A stretch of DNA of 64,000 nucleotides from Gammaproteobacteria bacterium (lineage in GTDB: Bacteria; Pseudomonadota; Gammaproteobacteria; Eutrophobiales; Eutrophobiaceae). Positions 19,133-29,216 of the stretch are shown here, piece by piece. Under the pieces are notes generated by a model. The model was not told where the DNA came from and did no database searches. It saw only the letters and a program-made list of their open reading frames with translations. The stretch is taken from NCBI GenBank assembly GCA_021773235.1, contig JAJFKL010000032.1, forward strand, positions 186,001 through 250,000, in the 5' to 3' direction. Every line of letters starts with the position of its first letter. Position 1 is the stretch's first letter. The position numbers and the translations under genes were made by a program.

Positions 19133-20518
19133 ATGAAAGAACAAGTATTAGGCTCATTTCGAGATCCATCTGGGTATGTTTATAAAGAGGATGGAAAAAT
19201 TTATCGGTGTGTAAATAAAGTCTATCAAGATAATTACGAACTATTTGTCAACTCAGGTTTATATGAACGACTTATCAAAGATGACTTGTTTATTCAGCAT
19301 ACGGAGATAAAACCAGATGATTCCGCTACAACTGAAGTATATCTAAAGCTACTTCCCGAGCAGATTCCATTTGTGTCGTATCCTTATGAATGGTCTTTTA
19401 GCCAGCTTAAAGATGCTGCTCTACTAACATTGAATGTTCAAATTGTTGCGCTTGAATATGAGATGAGTCTCAAAGATGCTTCGGCCTATAATATTCAGTT
19501 TTATAATGGTGCCCCTGTATTTATTGATACATTGTCACTAGAAAAATATAAAACAGGAAGCCCCTGGGTTGCATACCAACAGTTTTGTGAGCACTTCCTT
19601 GCCCCGCTTGTCTTGATGAGTCGGCTTGATGTTCGTCTTAACAAGCTTCTCTGTACTAATACAGATGGAATTCCAATTGAGCTCGCTAGTAAATTGTTGC
19701 CTATAACGACCTACTTCAAATTTGGAATATTAGCGCATATTCATGCATTAGCATTTGTAAAAAAACGCTATTCTAACACAGAAATTAAAAGTGAAAATAT
19801 AAAGCCGATCAGTAAGAAATCACAGCAGGGTATATTACAGAGTTTAAAAAATACTATTTTAAATATTAAAAGTCCGCCTTTAAATACTGAATGGGCAACA
19901 TATTACAAAGAGAATAATAATTACGAAAGTCAGTCAATGACAACGAAAGAACGTTTCATAAGTGATTGCCTAGAACAAATAGAACCTGAGATGGTTTGGG
20001 ATTTTGGTGCCAATACTGGAAGGTTTAGTCGTATTGCAAGTTCTAAAGGAATTAAAACAATAGCATTTGATATTGATTATTCATGTGTTGAAAATAATTA
20101 TCTGATTTGCAAAAAAAATAATGATAAAAACTTATTGCCACTGATTTTTGATCTGGTTAATCCTAGTCCAGCAATCGGATGGGATAATACTGAACGTGAC
20201 TCTTTGGTAGGGAGGAATAAGCCTGAACTTGTATTTGCTTTAGCACTAATTCATCACTTAGCAATATCAAATAATTTGCCACTTGATAAAATCGCACAAT
20301 TTTTGGCCAAGTACTCTCCCAAATTAATCATTGAATTTGTGCCGAAGAATGATTCTATGGTGCAAAAATTATTGTCAACAAGAGATGATATATTCCCTGG
20401 TTATACAATTGATGAATTTGAGCGGGTATTTGAAAATTATTTTTCTATAATTAAACATTTGGAAGTTGATGATTCCCAAAGGCATTTGTATCTATTGGCG
20501 CGGATTGAAGATGTTTAA
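19133..20518 (+). CDS. NoeA-like SAM-dependent methyltransferase
   Basis: 461 aa. The N-terminal 200 residues (SFRDPSGYVY, LKDASAYNIQF, PVFIDTLSLE) match the domain found before the methyltransferase in nodulation protein NoeA-like proteins. The C-terminal Rossmann part has VWDFGANTGRFSRIA (SAM motif I, about residues 289-303), an acidic AFDIDYSCV and ALALIHHLAI. The acceptor is not known, but the company of a DPGTG protein and an AlkP-fold enzyme suggests cell-envelope or polysaccharide modification. It overlaps the next gene by 8 bases. Confidence 0.75.
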   Translation: MKEQVLGSFRDPSGYVYKEDGKIYRCVNKVYQDNYELFVNSGLYERLIKDDLFIQHTEIKPDDSATTEVYLKLLPEQIPFVSYPYEWSFSQLKDAALLTLNVQIVALEYEMSLKDASAYNIQFYNGAPVFIDTLSLEKYKTGSPWVAYQQFCEHFLAPLVLMSRLDVRLNKLLCTNTDGIPIELASKLLPITTYFKFGILAHIHALAFVKKRYSNTEIKSENIKPISKKSQQGILQSLKNTILNIKSPPLNTEWATYYKENNNYESQSMTTKERFISDCLEQIEPEMVWDFGANTGRFSRIASSKGIKTIAFDIDYSCVENNYLICKKNNDKNLLPLIFDLVNPSPAIGWDNTERDSLVGRNKPELVFALALIHHLAISNNLPLDKIAQFLAKYSPKLIIEFVPKNDSMVQKLLSTRDDIFPGYTIDEFERVFENYFSIIKHLEVDDSQRHLYLLARIEDV

Positions 20519-21983
20519 AGGTATACTTTATTTCGCGTGGATTGGTTTTTCTTTAACAGCATTGTTCTTTTATCCATTGGCCTCATCCTTATCTGATGGG
20601 TTGTATTACATGCAATGGAAGGTATATAACACGTATGAATTATTTGCGTGCATGATATTAGGCATGATTATATTTGGCTTTGTTTTTTCATGTGTTGAGA
20701 AGGTGTCAAATAAATATATTTCAAGTATAGCAATAATTGTATTGTCAATTGTTCCTTTATCATCCTTTATTATTCATTTGTGCAGGCAGCTTGAATTAAG
20801 TGAGTATTTGTTGAGGCTATATGATATCTCTATTATGGGTTTAAATTTATCAGTTGTTTTTTCAATGTTTTTACTACTGGCTGCGATCGTGTTGTTAACT
20901 TTATTCAAGGATAAAGTTGGGAAGATTGTTTTGTCAGTTATCTTAATAATTTCACCCGTGTCAATAGTTGTTGCGACAACCGTGTGCCAATATGGTTTTA
21001 ATGACACGTTAAACGAGATTTCAATTAAGATACAAAAAAATGATTTAAATGAGACCACTCTTCCAAATATATTTGTTTTTGTATTTGATGAACTCGATTA
21101 CAACTATATATATCAAAATGAAACGATTAAGCCTAAATATCCAAACTTATTTAGTTATTCAAATTCCGCAATCAATTATCATGATGCAATATCACCAGGC
21201 AAGCATACATTGACATCTTTGCCGGGTTTACTATTGGGGGTAAGAAACAATAGCATAGAGGTATGTAGAGATTATTTGTGTCAGAAAAATAGTAATGGTA
21301 GTTATGAAAAAATTAAATATTCAGATCATAATATTTTTAAGTCAGCACAATCTATAGGATATAAAACAGCAATATATGGGTGGATGCATTCATATTGCGA
21401 ACAGTTCAATAAATATTTGGATGAATGTCGTTCATATAGTCTTTATAATTACTCGTCGGTTAATAATAAGTTTTCTTTATTAAACCCAATATTGACAAAT
21501 ATTATATTATGGCCTCGTCAATTCCCATTTGGACTGGTTAAGAACCCAATTATTTCAATATTTCAAAAATTAACAGTAAATCAGACATATGCCAAAATAT
21601 TTGATAAATTGAGTTACGAGCCACCACTTTTCATGGTTGCTCATTTTAGTGTGCCACATTCACCTTTTGTATTTGATGAAAATGGCTTCAATCCAGCATT
21701 AGATCCATTTTTACAAAATCGTGATAACTACGAAAAACAAATTTCTTATATTGATAATATCTTCGGTAATTTTTATAAAAACGTTAGTGGATTAAATAAT
21801 TACAAAATCATGTTGACTTCAGATCATGGGTATAGAGAATTTCTTAAACAAGAAGACTGGGATAAAGTCCCTTTGATAGTTTGGGATAGTGAATCTGAAA
21901 GAAAAAAAGATGTTTTTTATGAAGTTAAAACAGAAGAAATATTGTTTAGTTTATTAGATGAAGCTGCGATAAAAATATTTTGA
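20511..21983 (+). CDS. Membrane-anchored AlkP/sulfatase-superfamily enzyme
   Basis: 490 aa from the ATG at 20511, which overlaps the methyltransferase stop; the in-frame ATG at 20466 would give 15 further residues. About five TM segments (to residue about 160) are followed by a periplasmic AlkP-fold domain: NIFVFVFDELDY (metal-binding Asp), PGKHTLTSLPGLLLG (Thr as likely nucleophile), HFSVPHSPF and SDHGYRE (metal ligands). Architecture resembles lipoteichoic-acid synthase/phosphoethanolamine transferases. It may transfer a phospho-group to a sugar of this polymer. The donor is unknown. Confidence 0.75.
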   Translation: MFKGILYFAWIGFSLTALFFYPLASSLSDGLYYMQWKVYNTYELFACMILGMIIFGFVFSCVEKVSNKYISSIAIIVLSIVPLSSFIIHLCRQLELSEYLLRLYDISIMGLNLSVVFSMFLLLAAIVLLTLFKDKVGKIVLSVILIISPVSIVVATTVCQYGFNDTLNEISIKIQKNDLNETTLPNIFVFVFDELDYNYIYQNETIKPKYPNLFSYSNSAINYHDAISPGKHTLTSLPGLLLGVRNNSIEVCRDYLCQKNSNGSYEKIKYSDHNIFKSAQSIGYKTAIYGWMHSYCEQFNKYLDECRSYSLYNYSSVNNKFSLLNPILTNIILWPRQFPFGLVKNPIISIFQKLTVNQTYAKIFDKLSYEPPLFMVAHFSVPHSPFVFDENGFNPALDPFLQNRDNYEKQISYIDNIFGNFYKNVSGLNNYKIMLTSDHGYREFLKQEDWDKVPLIVWDSESERKKDVFYEVKTEEILFSLLDEAAIKIF

Positions 21984-22066
21984 CAATTTTATAGTTCTCA
22001 TATGTCGTTTTATATTAAAAATAAGAATTTACTGACATTTATAGATGCCTCAATAGAGCGTAGAAG

Positions 22067-22921
22067 ATGAAAATACTTATCTTGGGTGCGACTGGAATGC
22101 TGGGTAGTACAATTTTTCGCATGTTCAGCGACAAGACAGATTGGAATGTCTTTGGTACTGTGCGTTCCGAAGAATCAATTCAGACATTTTCGAAGACAAT
22201 ATCTGATAAGTTAATCAGCCATTGTGATGTGACAGATAATGATCGTTTAAGTCAGGTAATTACACAGGCCAATCCAGATGTAGTTATTAATTGTATAGGT
22301 GTTGTCAAGCAAGTTTCTGATGCACATGATCCTGTGAAGATGGTAACGATTAATTCACTTCTGCCACATCAATTGAGTAAAATTTCAGCCAATATTGGTG
22401 CGAGATTAATCCATATTAGTACAGACTGTGTATTTTTAGGTAACAAGGGGAATTACACGGAGGATGATATTCCAGATGCTCAGGATATTTATGGTCGTTC
22501 AAAATTACTTGGTGAAGTCAGCAGCGAACATTGTATTACTTTGAGAACGTCGATAATTGGTCCTGAACTGAATACTAAAAATGGTTTGCTTGAATGGTTT
22601 CTTTCCCAAAATGATAAATGCGAAGGTTACGCCAAAGCTATATTTTCTGGGCTTCCAACAATTATTCTTGCTAAGATTATTGCTGAAACAATAATCCCTA
22701 TGCGGGAATTACATGGGGTTTACCATGTGGCTTCCCAGCCTATTTCAAAATTTAATTTACTGAAATTAATTTCAGATATATATGGTAAAAAGATAGAATT
22801 AATTTCTAATAATGATCTAGTTATAGATAGATCTTTGTCAGCAGATAAGTTTCAAAAAATAACGGGCTACAAAGCACCAGAGTGGACTGAAATGATTGAA
22901 ACTATGTATTTAAATCAATAA
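22067..22921 (+). CDS. RmlD-like SDR reductase for UDP-L-QuiNAc or L-FucNAc (QnlB/WbvR-type)
   Basis: 284 aa. The Rossmann motif is LGATGMLGST (residues 6-15), STDCVFLGNKG holds the serine strand, and YGRSK is the catalytic Tyr-Lys. It is a full-length RmlD-like fold with no C-terminal cupin. The FnlB/WbjC/CapF reductases that give UDP-L-FucNAc are about 370 aa with a cupin; the shorter WbvR/QnlB type gives UDP-L-QuiNAc. Gene order with 22940 and 23943 supports this pathway, so L-QuiNAc is the better guess. RBS TAGAAGATG lies just upstream. Confidence 0.75.
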   Translation: MKILILGATGMLGSTIFRMFSDKTDWNVFGTVRSEESIQTFSKTISDKLISHCDVTDNDRLSQVITQANPDVVINCIGVVKQVSDAHDPVKMVTINSLLPHQLSKISANIGARLIHISTDCVFLGNKGNYTEDDIPDAQDIYGRSKLLGEVSSEHCITLRTSIIGPELNTKNGLLEWFLSQNDKCEGYAKAIFSGLPTIILAKIIAETIIPMRELHGVYHVASQPISKFNLLKLISDIYGKKIELISNNDLVIDRSLSADKFQKITGYKAPEWTEMIETMYLNQ

Positions 22922-22939
22922 GCATGAGACTAAAACTGT

Positions 22940-23950
22940 ATGTTTGATAATAATGTGTTAATGATTACTGGAGGAACAGGCTCATTTGGTAATGCCGTAT
23001 TAAATCGTTTCTTATCAACTGATGTAAGTGAGATTCGTATTTTTAGTCGAGATGAAAAAAAACAAGAAGAAATGCGGCTGAGCTATAATAATAACAAGCT
23101 AAAATTCTACATAGGAGATGTGCGTGATTTTGACAGCATTTCTCATGCTATGAAAGGCGTGGATTATGTGTTTCACGCAGCAGCACTGAAGCAGGTTCCT
23201 TCCTGTGAGTTTTATCCTATGGAAGCAGTTCGAACCAATGTTCTTGGTGCAGAAAATGTCATGTCTGCTGCTATTATGAATAGTGTTAAGCGTGTAATAG
23301 TATTGAGTACAGATAAAGCTGTTTACCCCATTAATGCAATGGGGTTGTCAAAAGCATTGATGGAAAAATTGATGGTGGCTAAATCACGTTCGCAAAATGA
23401 AGGTGAAACAATATTTTCTGCTACTAGATACGGAAATGTAATGGCTTCTCGAGGCTCTGTCATTCCATTGTTTATTTCACAACTAAAGCAAGGGGAACCA
23501 CTGACGGTAACAGATCCAAACATGACCCGATTCTTAATGTCTTTAGAAGACTCGGTGGATTTAGTATTGCATGCTTTTAAAAATGGCCAGCAAGGTGATA
23601 TTTTTGTACAGAAGGCTCCAGCGTCAACGGTTATTGATCTATCTGAGGCATTAAAAAATATTTTTAATAGGGATAACCAAATAAATATTATTGGAACTCG
23701 CCACGGTGAAAAGCTTTATGAGTCATTAATTTCGCGAGAAGAAATAGCGCGTGCAAATGAAGAGGAGAACTATTTCCGCATACCTGCTGATGCCCGCGAC
23801 TTAAATTACAATATGTATTTTAGTGATGGCGAAGAAAAAATATCTCGATTAGAAGATTATACGTCGCATAGTACTAAAAGGCTTAATGTTAAAGAGGTTG
23901 AGAAACTTCTTCTAGGCCTGGATTACATTAAGGGAGAGATTAATGCTTAA
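22940..23950 (+). CDS. UDP-GlcNAc 4,6-dehydratase/5-epimerase (FnlA/QnlA/WbvB-like)
   Basis: 336 aa. The Rossmann motif is TGGTGSFGN (about residues 10-18). The catalytic set appears as STDKAVYPINAMGLSK, with Met in the place usually held by Tyr, as is common for this subfamily. It starts the pathway from UDP-GlcNAc to a 4-keto-6-deoxy-L-hexose that is reduced by the upstream gene and epimerised at C2 by the downstream one. It overlaps the epimerase gene by 8 bases. Confidence 0.83.
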   Translation: MFDNNVLMITGGTGSFGNAVLNRFLSTDVSEIRIFSRDEKKQEEMRLSYNNNKLKFYIGDVRDFDSISHAMKGVDYVFHAAALKQVPSCEFYPMEAVRTNVLGAENVMSAAIMNSVKRVIVLSTDKAVYPINAMGLSKALMEKLMVAKSRSQNEGETIFSATRYGNVMASRGSVIPLFISQLKQGEPLTVTDPNMTRFLMSLEDSVDLVLHAFKNGQQGDIFVQKAPASTVIDLSEALKNIFNRDNQINIIGTRHGEKLYESLISREEIARANEEENYFRIPADARDLNYNMYFSDGEEKISRLEDYTSHSTKRLNVKEVEKLLLGLDYIKGEINA

Positions 23951-25070
23951 AGTTATGACTATAGTCGGAACTCGTCCTGAGCTGATTAAGATGAGCCGCG
24001 TCATAGCCGAGTTTGATTTACAAACTGAACATATTCTCGTACACACCGGTCAAAATTACGATTATGAATTGAATCAAATATTCTTTGATGAAATGAATAT
24101 TCGCAAGCCAGACTATTTTTTGGAAGTAGCTGGAGAAAATGCGGCACAAACTATAGGTCAGGTTATTATTAGTTCCGATGATATTTTACGCAGGGAAAAA
24201 CCAGATGCTGTTTTACTCTATGGAGACACGAATTCTTGTCTGGCTGTGATTTCTGCAAAAAGACTTAAGATTCCCATATTCCATTTTGAAGCTGGAAACC
24301 GTTGTTTTAATCAGCGTGTGCCAGAAGAATTGAATCGCAAGGTCATTGACCATTTAAGTGATATTAATCTCGTTTTAAGCGAGCACGCTAGACGTTATTT
24401 GATCTCAGAAGGCATCCCTGCTGAAACGATTATCAAGACCGGTTCTCATATGCAAGAGGTGTTGGAATTTTATTCCTCGGACATTGAAAAATCAGATGTT
24501 TTGAAGAACAATGAGTTAAAACAAAATGAATATTTTGTCGTGAGCGCACACCGAGAAGAAAATGTTGATTCGATAGAGAACCTTAAAGAACTTTTAAACA
24601 CACTTAATGTGCTGGCTGGTGAATATAAATTGCCAATAATTGTATCAACACATCCACGAACACAGAAGCGCTTAAATCAAATTGATAATAAAGAAATTAA
24701 TGATTTAATTAAATTTATTAAACCACTTGGTTTTATTGATTATATAAAGCTACAGCTAGAGTCTCACTGCGTTATATCAGATAGTGGCACTATTACCGAA
24801 GAAGCAGCATTGTTAAAATTCCCCGCAATAACTATTCGTGATGAGCATGAAAGACCAGAGGGTTTTGATGCGGGGGTTCTTATTATGACGGGATTAAAAC
24901 AAGAACGGGTTCTGGAAGCCATAAAGATAATTAAAATGCAGCGAAATAAAATTAATAACGATATTGGCGCTGTAGTTGATTATGAAGCTGGTGCTGTTTC
25001 AAAAAAGGCGGTCAGGATTGTTCAAAGTTACGTTGATTATATTAATAAAAATGTCTGGTCATCATCTTAG
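23943..25070 (+). CDS. fnlC: UDP-N-acetyl sugar C2-epimerase (FnlC/WbvD/CapG-like)
   Basis: 375 aa, GT-B-like fold related to WecB. VGTRPELIKM, HTGQNYDYELNQIFF, YGDTNSCLAV and FEAGNRCFNQRVPEE are characteristic of the FnlC/CapG branch; the SAHREENVD segment carries the His-Arg pair. The EAGNRCFNQRVPEE form distinguishes it from plain WecB (EAGLRT). It completes conversion to UDP-L-QuiNAc or UDP-L-FucNAc. It is not WbpI by length or motif, which leaves the 2,3-diacetamido sugar without a visible C2-epimerase. Confidence 0.85.
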   Translation: MLKVMTIVGTRPELIKMSRVIAEFDLQTEHILVHTGQNYDYELNQIFFDEMNIRKPDYFLEVAGENAAQTIGQVIISSDDILRREKPDAVLLYGDTNSCLAVISAKRLKIPIFHFEAGNRCFNQRVPEELNRKVIDHLSDINLVLSEHARRYLISEGIPAETIIKTGSHMQEVLEFYSSDIEKSDVLKNNELKQNEYFVVSAHREENVDSIENLKELLNTLNVLAGEYKLPIIVSTHPRTQKRLNQIDNKEINDLIKFIKPLGFIDYIKLQLESHCVISDSGTITEEAALLKFPAITIRDEHERPEGFDAGVLIMTGLKQERVLEAIKIIKMQRNKINNDIGAVVDYEAGAVSKKAVRIVQSYVDYINKNVWSSS

Positions 25071-25088
25071 TTACTCGTAAGTAAGTTC

Positions 25089-26297
25089 TTGAATATATAT
25101 ATTGTTTCCCAATGGTATTACCCAGAACCAGACGGTAGAGTAAGTGCGCTTGCTGAAGGTCTTGTCTCAGAAGGACACAATGTGGTTGTTATAACAGCAT
25201 TCCCTAATTACCCAAGGGGAATAATTTACGAAGGCTATAGAATTAAGTGGCGTCAGTGGGAGGTAATCAATGGAGTTCGTGTATTACGCCTGCCAATATT
25301 TCCTGACCATAGTCGCTCTGCAATAAAGCGAATTTTAAATTACGCCAGTTTTTCGCTCTCATTGTTTTTTCTTTCGCCATGGTTTATTAAAAAACCAGAT
25401 GTATTTTGGGCATATACACCATTTGTTATCTTGCCGACACTCTGGCTAAAAACCTTATTTAAAAGCCCTTATGTTTTAGAAATATCCGATATTTGGCCTG
25501 ATACAATCTATGCTACTGGAATGTTAAAACCAGGAATGTTAACAAACACGCTCAATAGCATTGCTAAGATTGGTTACAAGTATGCGTCAGCAATCACAGT
25601 CCAGAATATTGGATTTAAAACATGCTTGGTAGATAGGAATGTAGAAGACAGTAAAGTCTTTGTTGTTGAAAACTGGGCGGATGAGAAATTATTTAGACCT
25701 GTAGATTACGATCACGAATTAGCGAAGAGATATAATTTGCAAAATAAGTTTATTGTTATGTTTGCTGGGAATATGGGGATCGCTCAAGGTCTTGATAATA
25801 TCATAGAGTCTGCTGAGCTATGTAAAGATAAAATAGATGTTCATTTTGTCTTTATTGGCGATGGAGCATGTCTTCAGGAAATAAAACGAAAATCTACTGA
25901 ATTAGGGCTAGAGAACATATGCTTTATTGATAGAAAACCTCTTAATGAAATGGCAAATTATTTCTCTCTTGCTAATGTGTTATTGGTGACATTATGTGAC
26001 GATCCTTTATTTGAAATAACATTACCATCTAAAACTCAAGCATATCTTGCATGTGGCAAGCCTATTATTATTGCAAAGCGAGGTGAAGATGCGAAAATGC
26101 TAAGTAACAAAGGATGCGCTCTTAATTGTGAGCCAGATAATCCAATAGCACTTGCCGAACTGATTAAAAAAATATTTCATATGAGTCATGATGAGCGGGC
26201 TCATATGGGAGAGTGTAGTTTGCAACTATTTAAGGAAAGGTACAGGAAAAATAAATTAGTGAAAAAAATGGAAAATATTTTACGAAATGTTAATTAG
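25089..26297 (+). CDS. wbuB: Glycosyltransferase family 4, WbuB-like (L-QuiNAc/L-FucNAc transferase)
   Basis: 402 aa with a TTG start at 25089; no in-frame ATG lies nearer the conserved N-terminus (MNIYIVSQWYYPEPDGR). The N-domain has VVVITAFPNYPRGIIYEGY, and the donor domain has MFAGNMGIAQGLDNIIE and LPSKTQAYLACGKPII (the second Glu of EX7E is replaced in WbuB types). It follows fnlC by 18 bases and stands just before the initiating transferase, so it most likely adds the L-amino sugar to the first lipid-linked residue. Confidence 0.8.
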   Translation: MNIYIVSQWYYPEPDGRVSALAEGLVSEGHNVVVITAFPNYPRGIIYEGYRIKWRQWEVINGVRVLRLPIFPDHSRSAIKRILNYASFSLSLFFLSPWFIKKPDVFWAYTPFVILPTLWLKTLFKSPYVLEISDIWPDTIYATGMLKPGMLTNTLNSIAKIGYKYASAITVQNIGFKTCLVDRNVEDSKVFVVENWADEKLFRPVDYDHELAKRYNLQNKFIVMFAGNMGIAQGLDNIIESAELCKDKIDVHFVFIGDGACLQEIKRKSTELGLENICFIDRKPLNEMANYFSLANVLLVTLCDDPLFEITLPSKTQAYLACGKPIIIAKRGEDAKMLSNKGCALNCEPDNPIALAELIKKIFHMSHDERAHMGECSLQLFKERYRKNKLVKKMENILRNVN

Positions 26298-26323
26298 GCA
26301 GGTTTAAGAAAAGATAAATCGAC

Positions 26324-27349
26324 ATGATTTTATTAATTGTATTATCTGCAGTTTTGATGTTTTCCGTGCTGATGACGGGTTTGATCCGTAAATATGCTTT
26401 AAGCCGCTCAATAATTGATATACCAAATGAGCGCAGTTCACATACAATTCCAACTCCTAGAGGTGGTGGCGCTGCAATAGTTATTTTGTTATTGGTGTCA
26501 ATTCTCTATAGTTATCTCTCCGATCTATTTAGTCTAGAGACACTCTGCGCGCTGGGCATAGGAACATTTATCGTCGCAATAGCTGGTTGGGTAGACGATC
26601 ATAGACATATACACGCTTTGGTCAGGGCAATTGTCTATGCACTGTCGGCAACATGGGCGATAGCTTGGCTTAATGTTGAATATAACTTTTATAGTGAATT
26701 ATTCATATTCCCATATGGCTTAATCAGTTGTGTATTTATTATTATTGGAATTGTCTGGCTAACCAATTTATTTAATTTCATGGACGGAACTGATGCACTA
26801 GCAGCAACACAAAGCATATGTACTAGTACAGCGGTATCATTTTTATTCTGGCTCGAAGGTCAGCAGGGAATGATGTTGGTTTCTTCTGTCATGCTAGCAT
26901 CGTGTTGTGGCTTTCTTTATTGGAATTGGCCTCCTGCGAAAATATTCATGGGTGATGTCGGTAGTTGTGCTCTGGGTTTTTGCTTCGCAATATTAGCAGT
27001 GCTTGGTGAAATTACTAACTCGATTCCTATTCCTGTTTGGTTTATTCTGTTATCAGTATTTATATGTGATGCTACGTTTACATTATTAACAAGGGTTGTT
27101 AGAGGCGAACAATGGTATAAAGCACATAAGTCACATGCCTATCAAAGATTAGTGTTTTGTGGAATGACCCATAAAAAATTGGTTAGTTTATTCCTTTCTA
27201 TCAATATATTAGTGTTATGGCCTTTGGCATGGATTGTTTATAAAGAAAAAACATTAACAATGTATGTTTTGTTTTTTGTTGTTTTACTGATGTTTGTTTT
27301 ATGGGGAAGAATACAAATTTATTATAACCGTGTAATAAGTAGGGATTGA
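26324..27349 (+). CDS. wbpL: Undecaprenyl-phosphate HexNAc-1-P transferase (WecA/WbpL family)
   Basis: 341 aa with about ten TM segments. PNPT family motifs are all visible: PNERSSHTIPTPRGGG, the Mg-binding DD in GWVDDHRHIHALVR, LTNLFNFMDGTDALA, FMGDVGSCALGF and the KSHAYQRL loop. It starts the lipid-linked repeat unit by moving a HexNAc-1-P from a UDP-sugar to undecaprenyl phosphate. The neighbour WbpM suggests a 6-deoxy-HexNAc such as QuiNAc or FucNAc as first sugar. Confidence 0.87.
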   Translation: MILLIVLSAVLMFSVLMTGLIRKYALSRSIIDIPNERSSHTIPTPRGGGAAIVILLLVSILYSYLSDLFSLETLCALGIGTFIVAIAGWVDDHRHIHALVRAIVYALSATWAIAWLNVEYNFYSELFIFPYGLISCVFIIIGIVWLTNLFNFMDGTDALAATQSICTSTAVSFLFWLEGQQGMMLVSSVMLASCCGFLYWNWPPAKIFMGDVGSCALGFCFAILAVLGEITNSIPIPVWFILLSVFICDATFTLLTRVVRGEQWYKAHKSHAYQRLVFCGMTHKKLVSLFLSINILVLWPLAWIVYKEKTLTMYVLFFVVLLMFVLWGRIQIYYNRVISRD

Positions 27350-27359
27350 TATTAACGAA

Positions 27360-29216
27360 ATGTTTCGCTTGGCAACAAAAAAAAATATTATTGCACATGA
27401 CTTGATGATGTCTGCTATTGCATGGCAATTAGCCTGGTTGTTGCGCTTTAATCTCGAATACCCATACAAAAATTGGGAGTTGAGCCTTTATACAATCCCG
27501 TTGATCCTATTGATTCAAGCGTTTGTATATTATCGATTTAAACTGCATAAAGGTCTTTGGCGCTTTGCTAGCTTACCTGATTTGTGGAATATCTTTCGAG
27601 CTTGTATTTTTGGGGCATTATCAATAACTCTTGTCTTATTTATGTGGAATCGTTTGGAAGGTATTCCTAGGTCTATATTTATTCTTTACCCGATATTGTT
27701 AATGTTTTTACTTGGGGGCCCTCGACTTACTTACAGAATGTGGAAAGACCATTCCCTTAATATAACGGTTATAAAGAAAGGTAAAAAAGTATTAATAGTT
27801 GGTGCTGGCTCTGCTGGCGACATGCTTGTTAGAGATATATTAAGAGAAGGGAATTATCAAGCAATTGGTTTTGTTGATGATCAACTAAAGCTTGTTGGAT
27901 CAGAAATGCATGGTGTCCGTGTTTTAGGTGCTGTTAAAGATGTTCCGAAAATATGCATAGATGAAAACATTGACCTCATTATAATTGCTATTCCTTCTGC
28001 AACAAATAAGCAAATGCAGAATATTTTGAATACTTGTGAAAAAGTCCAGTGTGAACTTCGAACCTTGCCAAGTTTACATGATATGGTTTCTGGACGCCTT
28101 AGTGTAAATCAATTACGTGAAGTATCTATTGAAGATCTGCTAGGTCGTGAAAAAATTAAATTAGACTGGGCTGCTTTACAAAAGGGTATTTCCAATAAAA
28201 AAGTTCTTGTCTCTGGTGGCGGAGGCTCTATAGGATCTGAACTTTGCAAACAAATTGCTTCACTTGCCCCGTCAGGATTAATTGTTTTTGAAAGAAGCGA
28301 ATACAATCTTTATCGTGTTGAAGAGTCACTAAAAGGGTCAGGGATTAATTGTCATTTTGTTTTAGGTGATTTGTGTGACAGAGAAAAAATATATCAGACA
28401 ATTGCCGAACATAAACCAGATATTATATTCCATGCTGCAGCATATAAGCATGTTCCTATTCTTGAAAGACAACCACGAGAAGGCGCAAGAAATAATGTGC
28501 TAGGCACGAAAAACATTGCTGATGCTGCTCACGTAAATAATTGTGAAAAATTCGTATTGATTTCTACGGATAAAGCGGTAAATCCAACAAATATTTTAGG
28601 CGCAACAAAACGAGTTGCGGAAATGTATACAGAAATTATGAATGGGCGTAGTGAAACTCGCTTTATTACTGTGCGTTTTGGTAATGTTCTTGGCTCAGAA
28701 GGTAGTGTTGTGCCGTTGTTTAAAGAGCAGATTAAGAAAGGTGGACCAATCTCTGTAACGCACCCGGATATAACACGCTATTTCATGACAATTCCAGAAG
28801 CATGTCAGTTAATAATGCAAGCTTGTTCAATGGGTCATGGTGGCGAAATTTATGTTCTGGATATGGGAGAACCCATCAAAATTAACTATCTTGCAGAGCA
28901 AATGATAAGGTTGTCTGGGCTGATACCAAACGAAGATGTCGATATTGTCTATACGGGATTAAGGCCAGGCGAGAAAATGTATGAAGAATTATTTTATGAT
29001 TCAGAAGTAAGAGAAGAAACCGAGCATCATAAAATTTATATTGCTAAACATCATCAACTTAAAGTTACTGAAGTACTTCAAAAAATTGATGTTTTGATAA
29101 ATAAATGTGAAATTATAGATGATGAATCAATACAAAAAACGCTTAAAGAGTTAGTCCCACTCGAAAACGGAACGGCAAGCAATGTGATACAAATTGACAG
29201 TCAAAATACGCCATGA
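27360..29216 (+). CDS. wbpM: WbpM-like membrane-bound UDP-GlcNAc 4,6-dehydratase
   Basis: 618 aa, matching the long WbpM/PglF type. About four TM segments in the first 120 residues are followed by a first Rossmann-like domain ([14 protein letters not shown]) and the catalytic SDR domain ([16 protein letters not shown], about residues 284-299). The active site reads [16 protein letters not shown]: Leu fills the position of the Tyr or Met of other family members. It makes UDP-4-keto-6-deoxy-HexNAc. A dedicated reductase is not obvious, unless the SDR at 4559 serves. It overlaps galU in ATGA. Confidence 0.87.
   Translation: MFRLATKKNIIAHDLMMSAIAWQLAWLLRFNLEYPYKNWELSLYTIPLILLIQAFVYYRFKLHKGLWRFASLPDLWNIFRACIFGALSITLVLFMWNRLEGIPRSIFILYPILLMFLLGGPRLTYRMWKDHSLNITVIKKGKKVLIVGAGSAGDMLVRDILREGNYQAIGFVDDQLKLVGSEMHGVRVLGAVKDVPKICIDENIDLIIIAIPSATNKQMQNILNTCEKVQCELRTLPSLHDMVSGRLSVNQLREVSIEDLLGREKIKLDWAALQKGISNKKVLVSGGGGSIGSELCKQIASLAPSGLIVFERSEYNLYRVEESLKGSGINCHFVLGDLCDREKIYQTIAEHKPDIIFHAAAYKHVPILERQPREGARNNVLGTKNIADAAHVNNCEKFVLISTDKAVNPTNILGATKRVAEMYTEIMNGRSETRFITVRFGNVLGSEGSVVPLFKEQIKKGGPISVTHPDITRYFMTIPEACQLIMQACSMGHGGEIYVLDMGEPIKINYLAEQMIRLSGLIPNEDVDIVYTGLRPGEKMYEELFYDSEVREETEHHKIYIAKHHQLKVTEVLQKIDVLINKCEIIDDESIQKTLKELVPLENGTASNVIQIDSQNTP

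Noticed and set aside
23943-25070. WecB (UDP-GlcNAc 2-epimerase) or WbpI.
   Set aside because: The EAGNRCFNQRVPEE form and the neighbouring FnlA-like and RmlD-like genes fit the FnlC/WbvD type.
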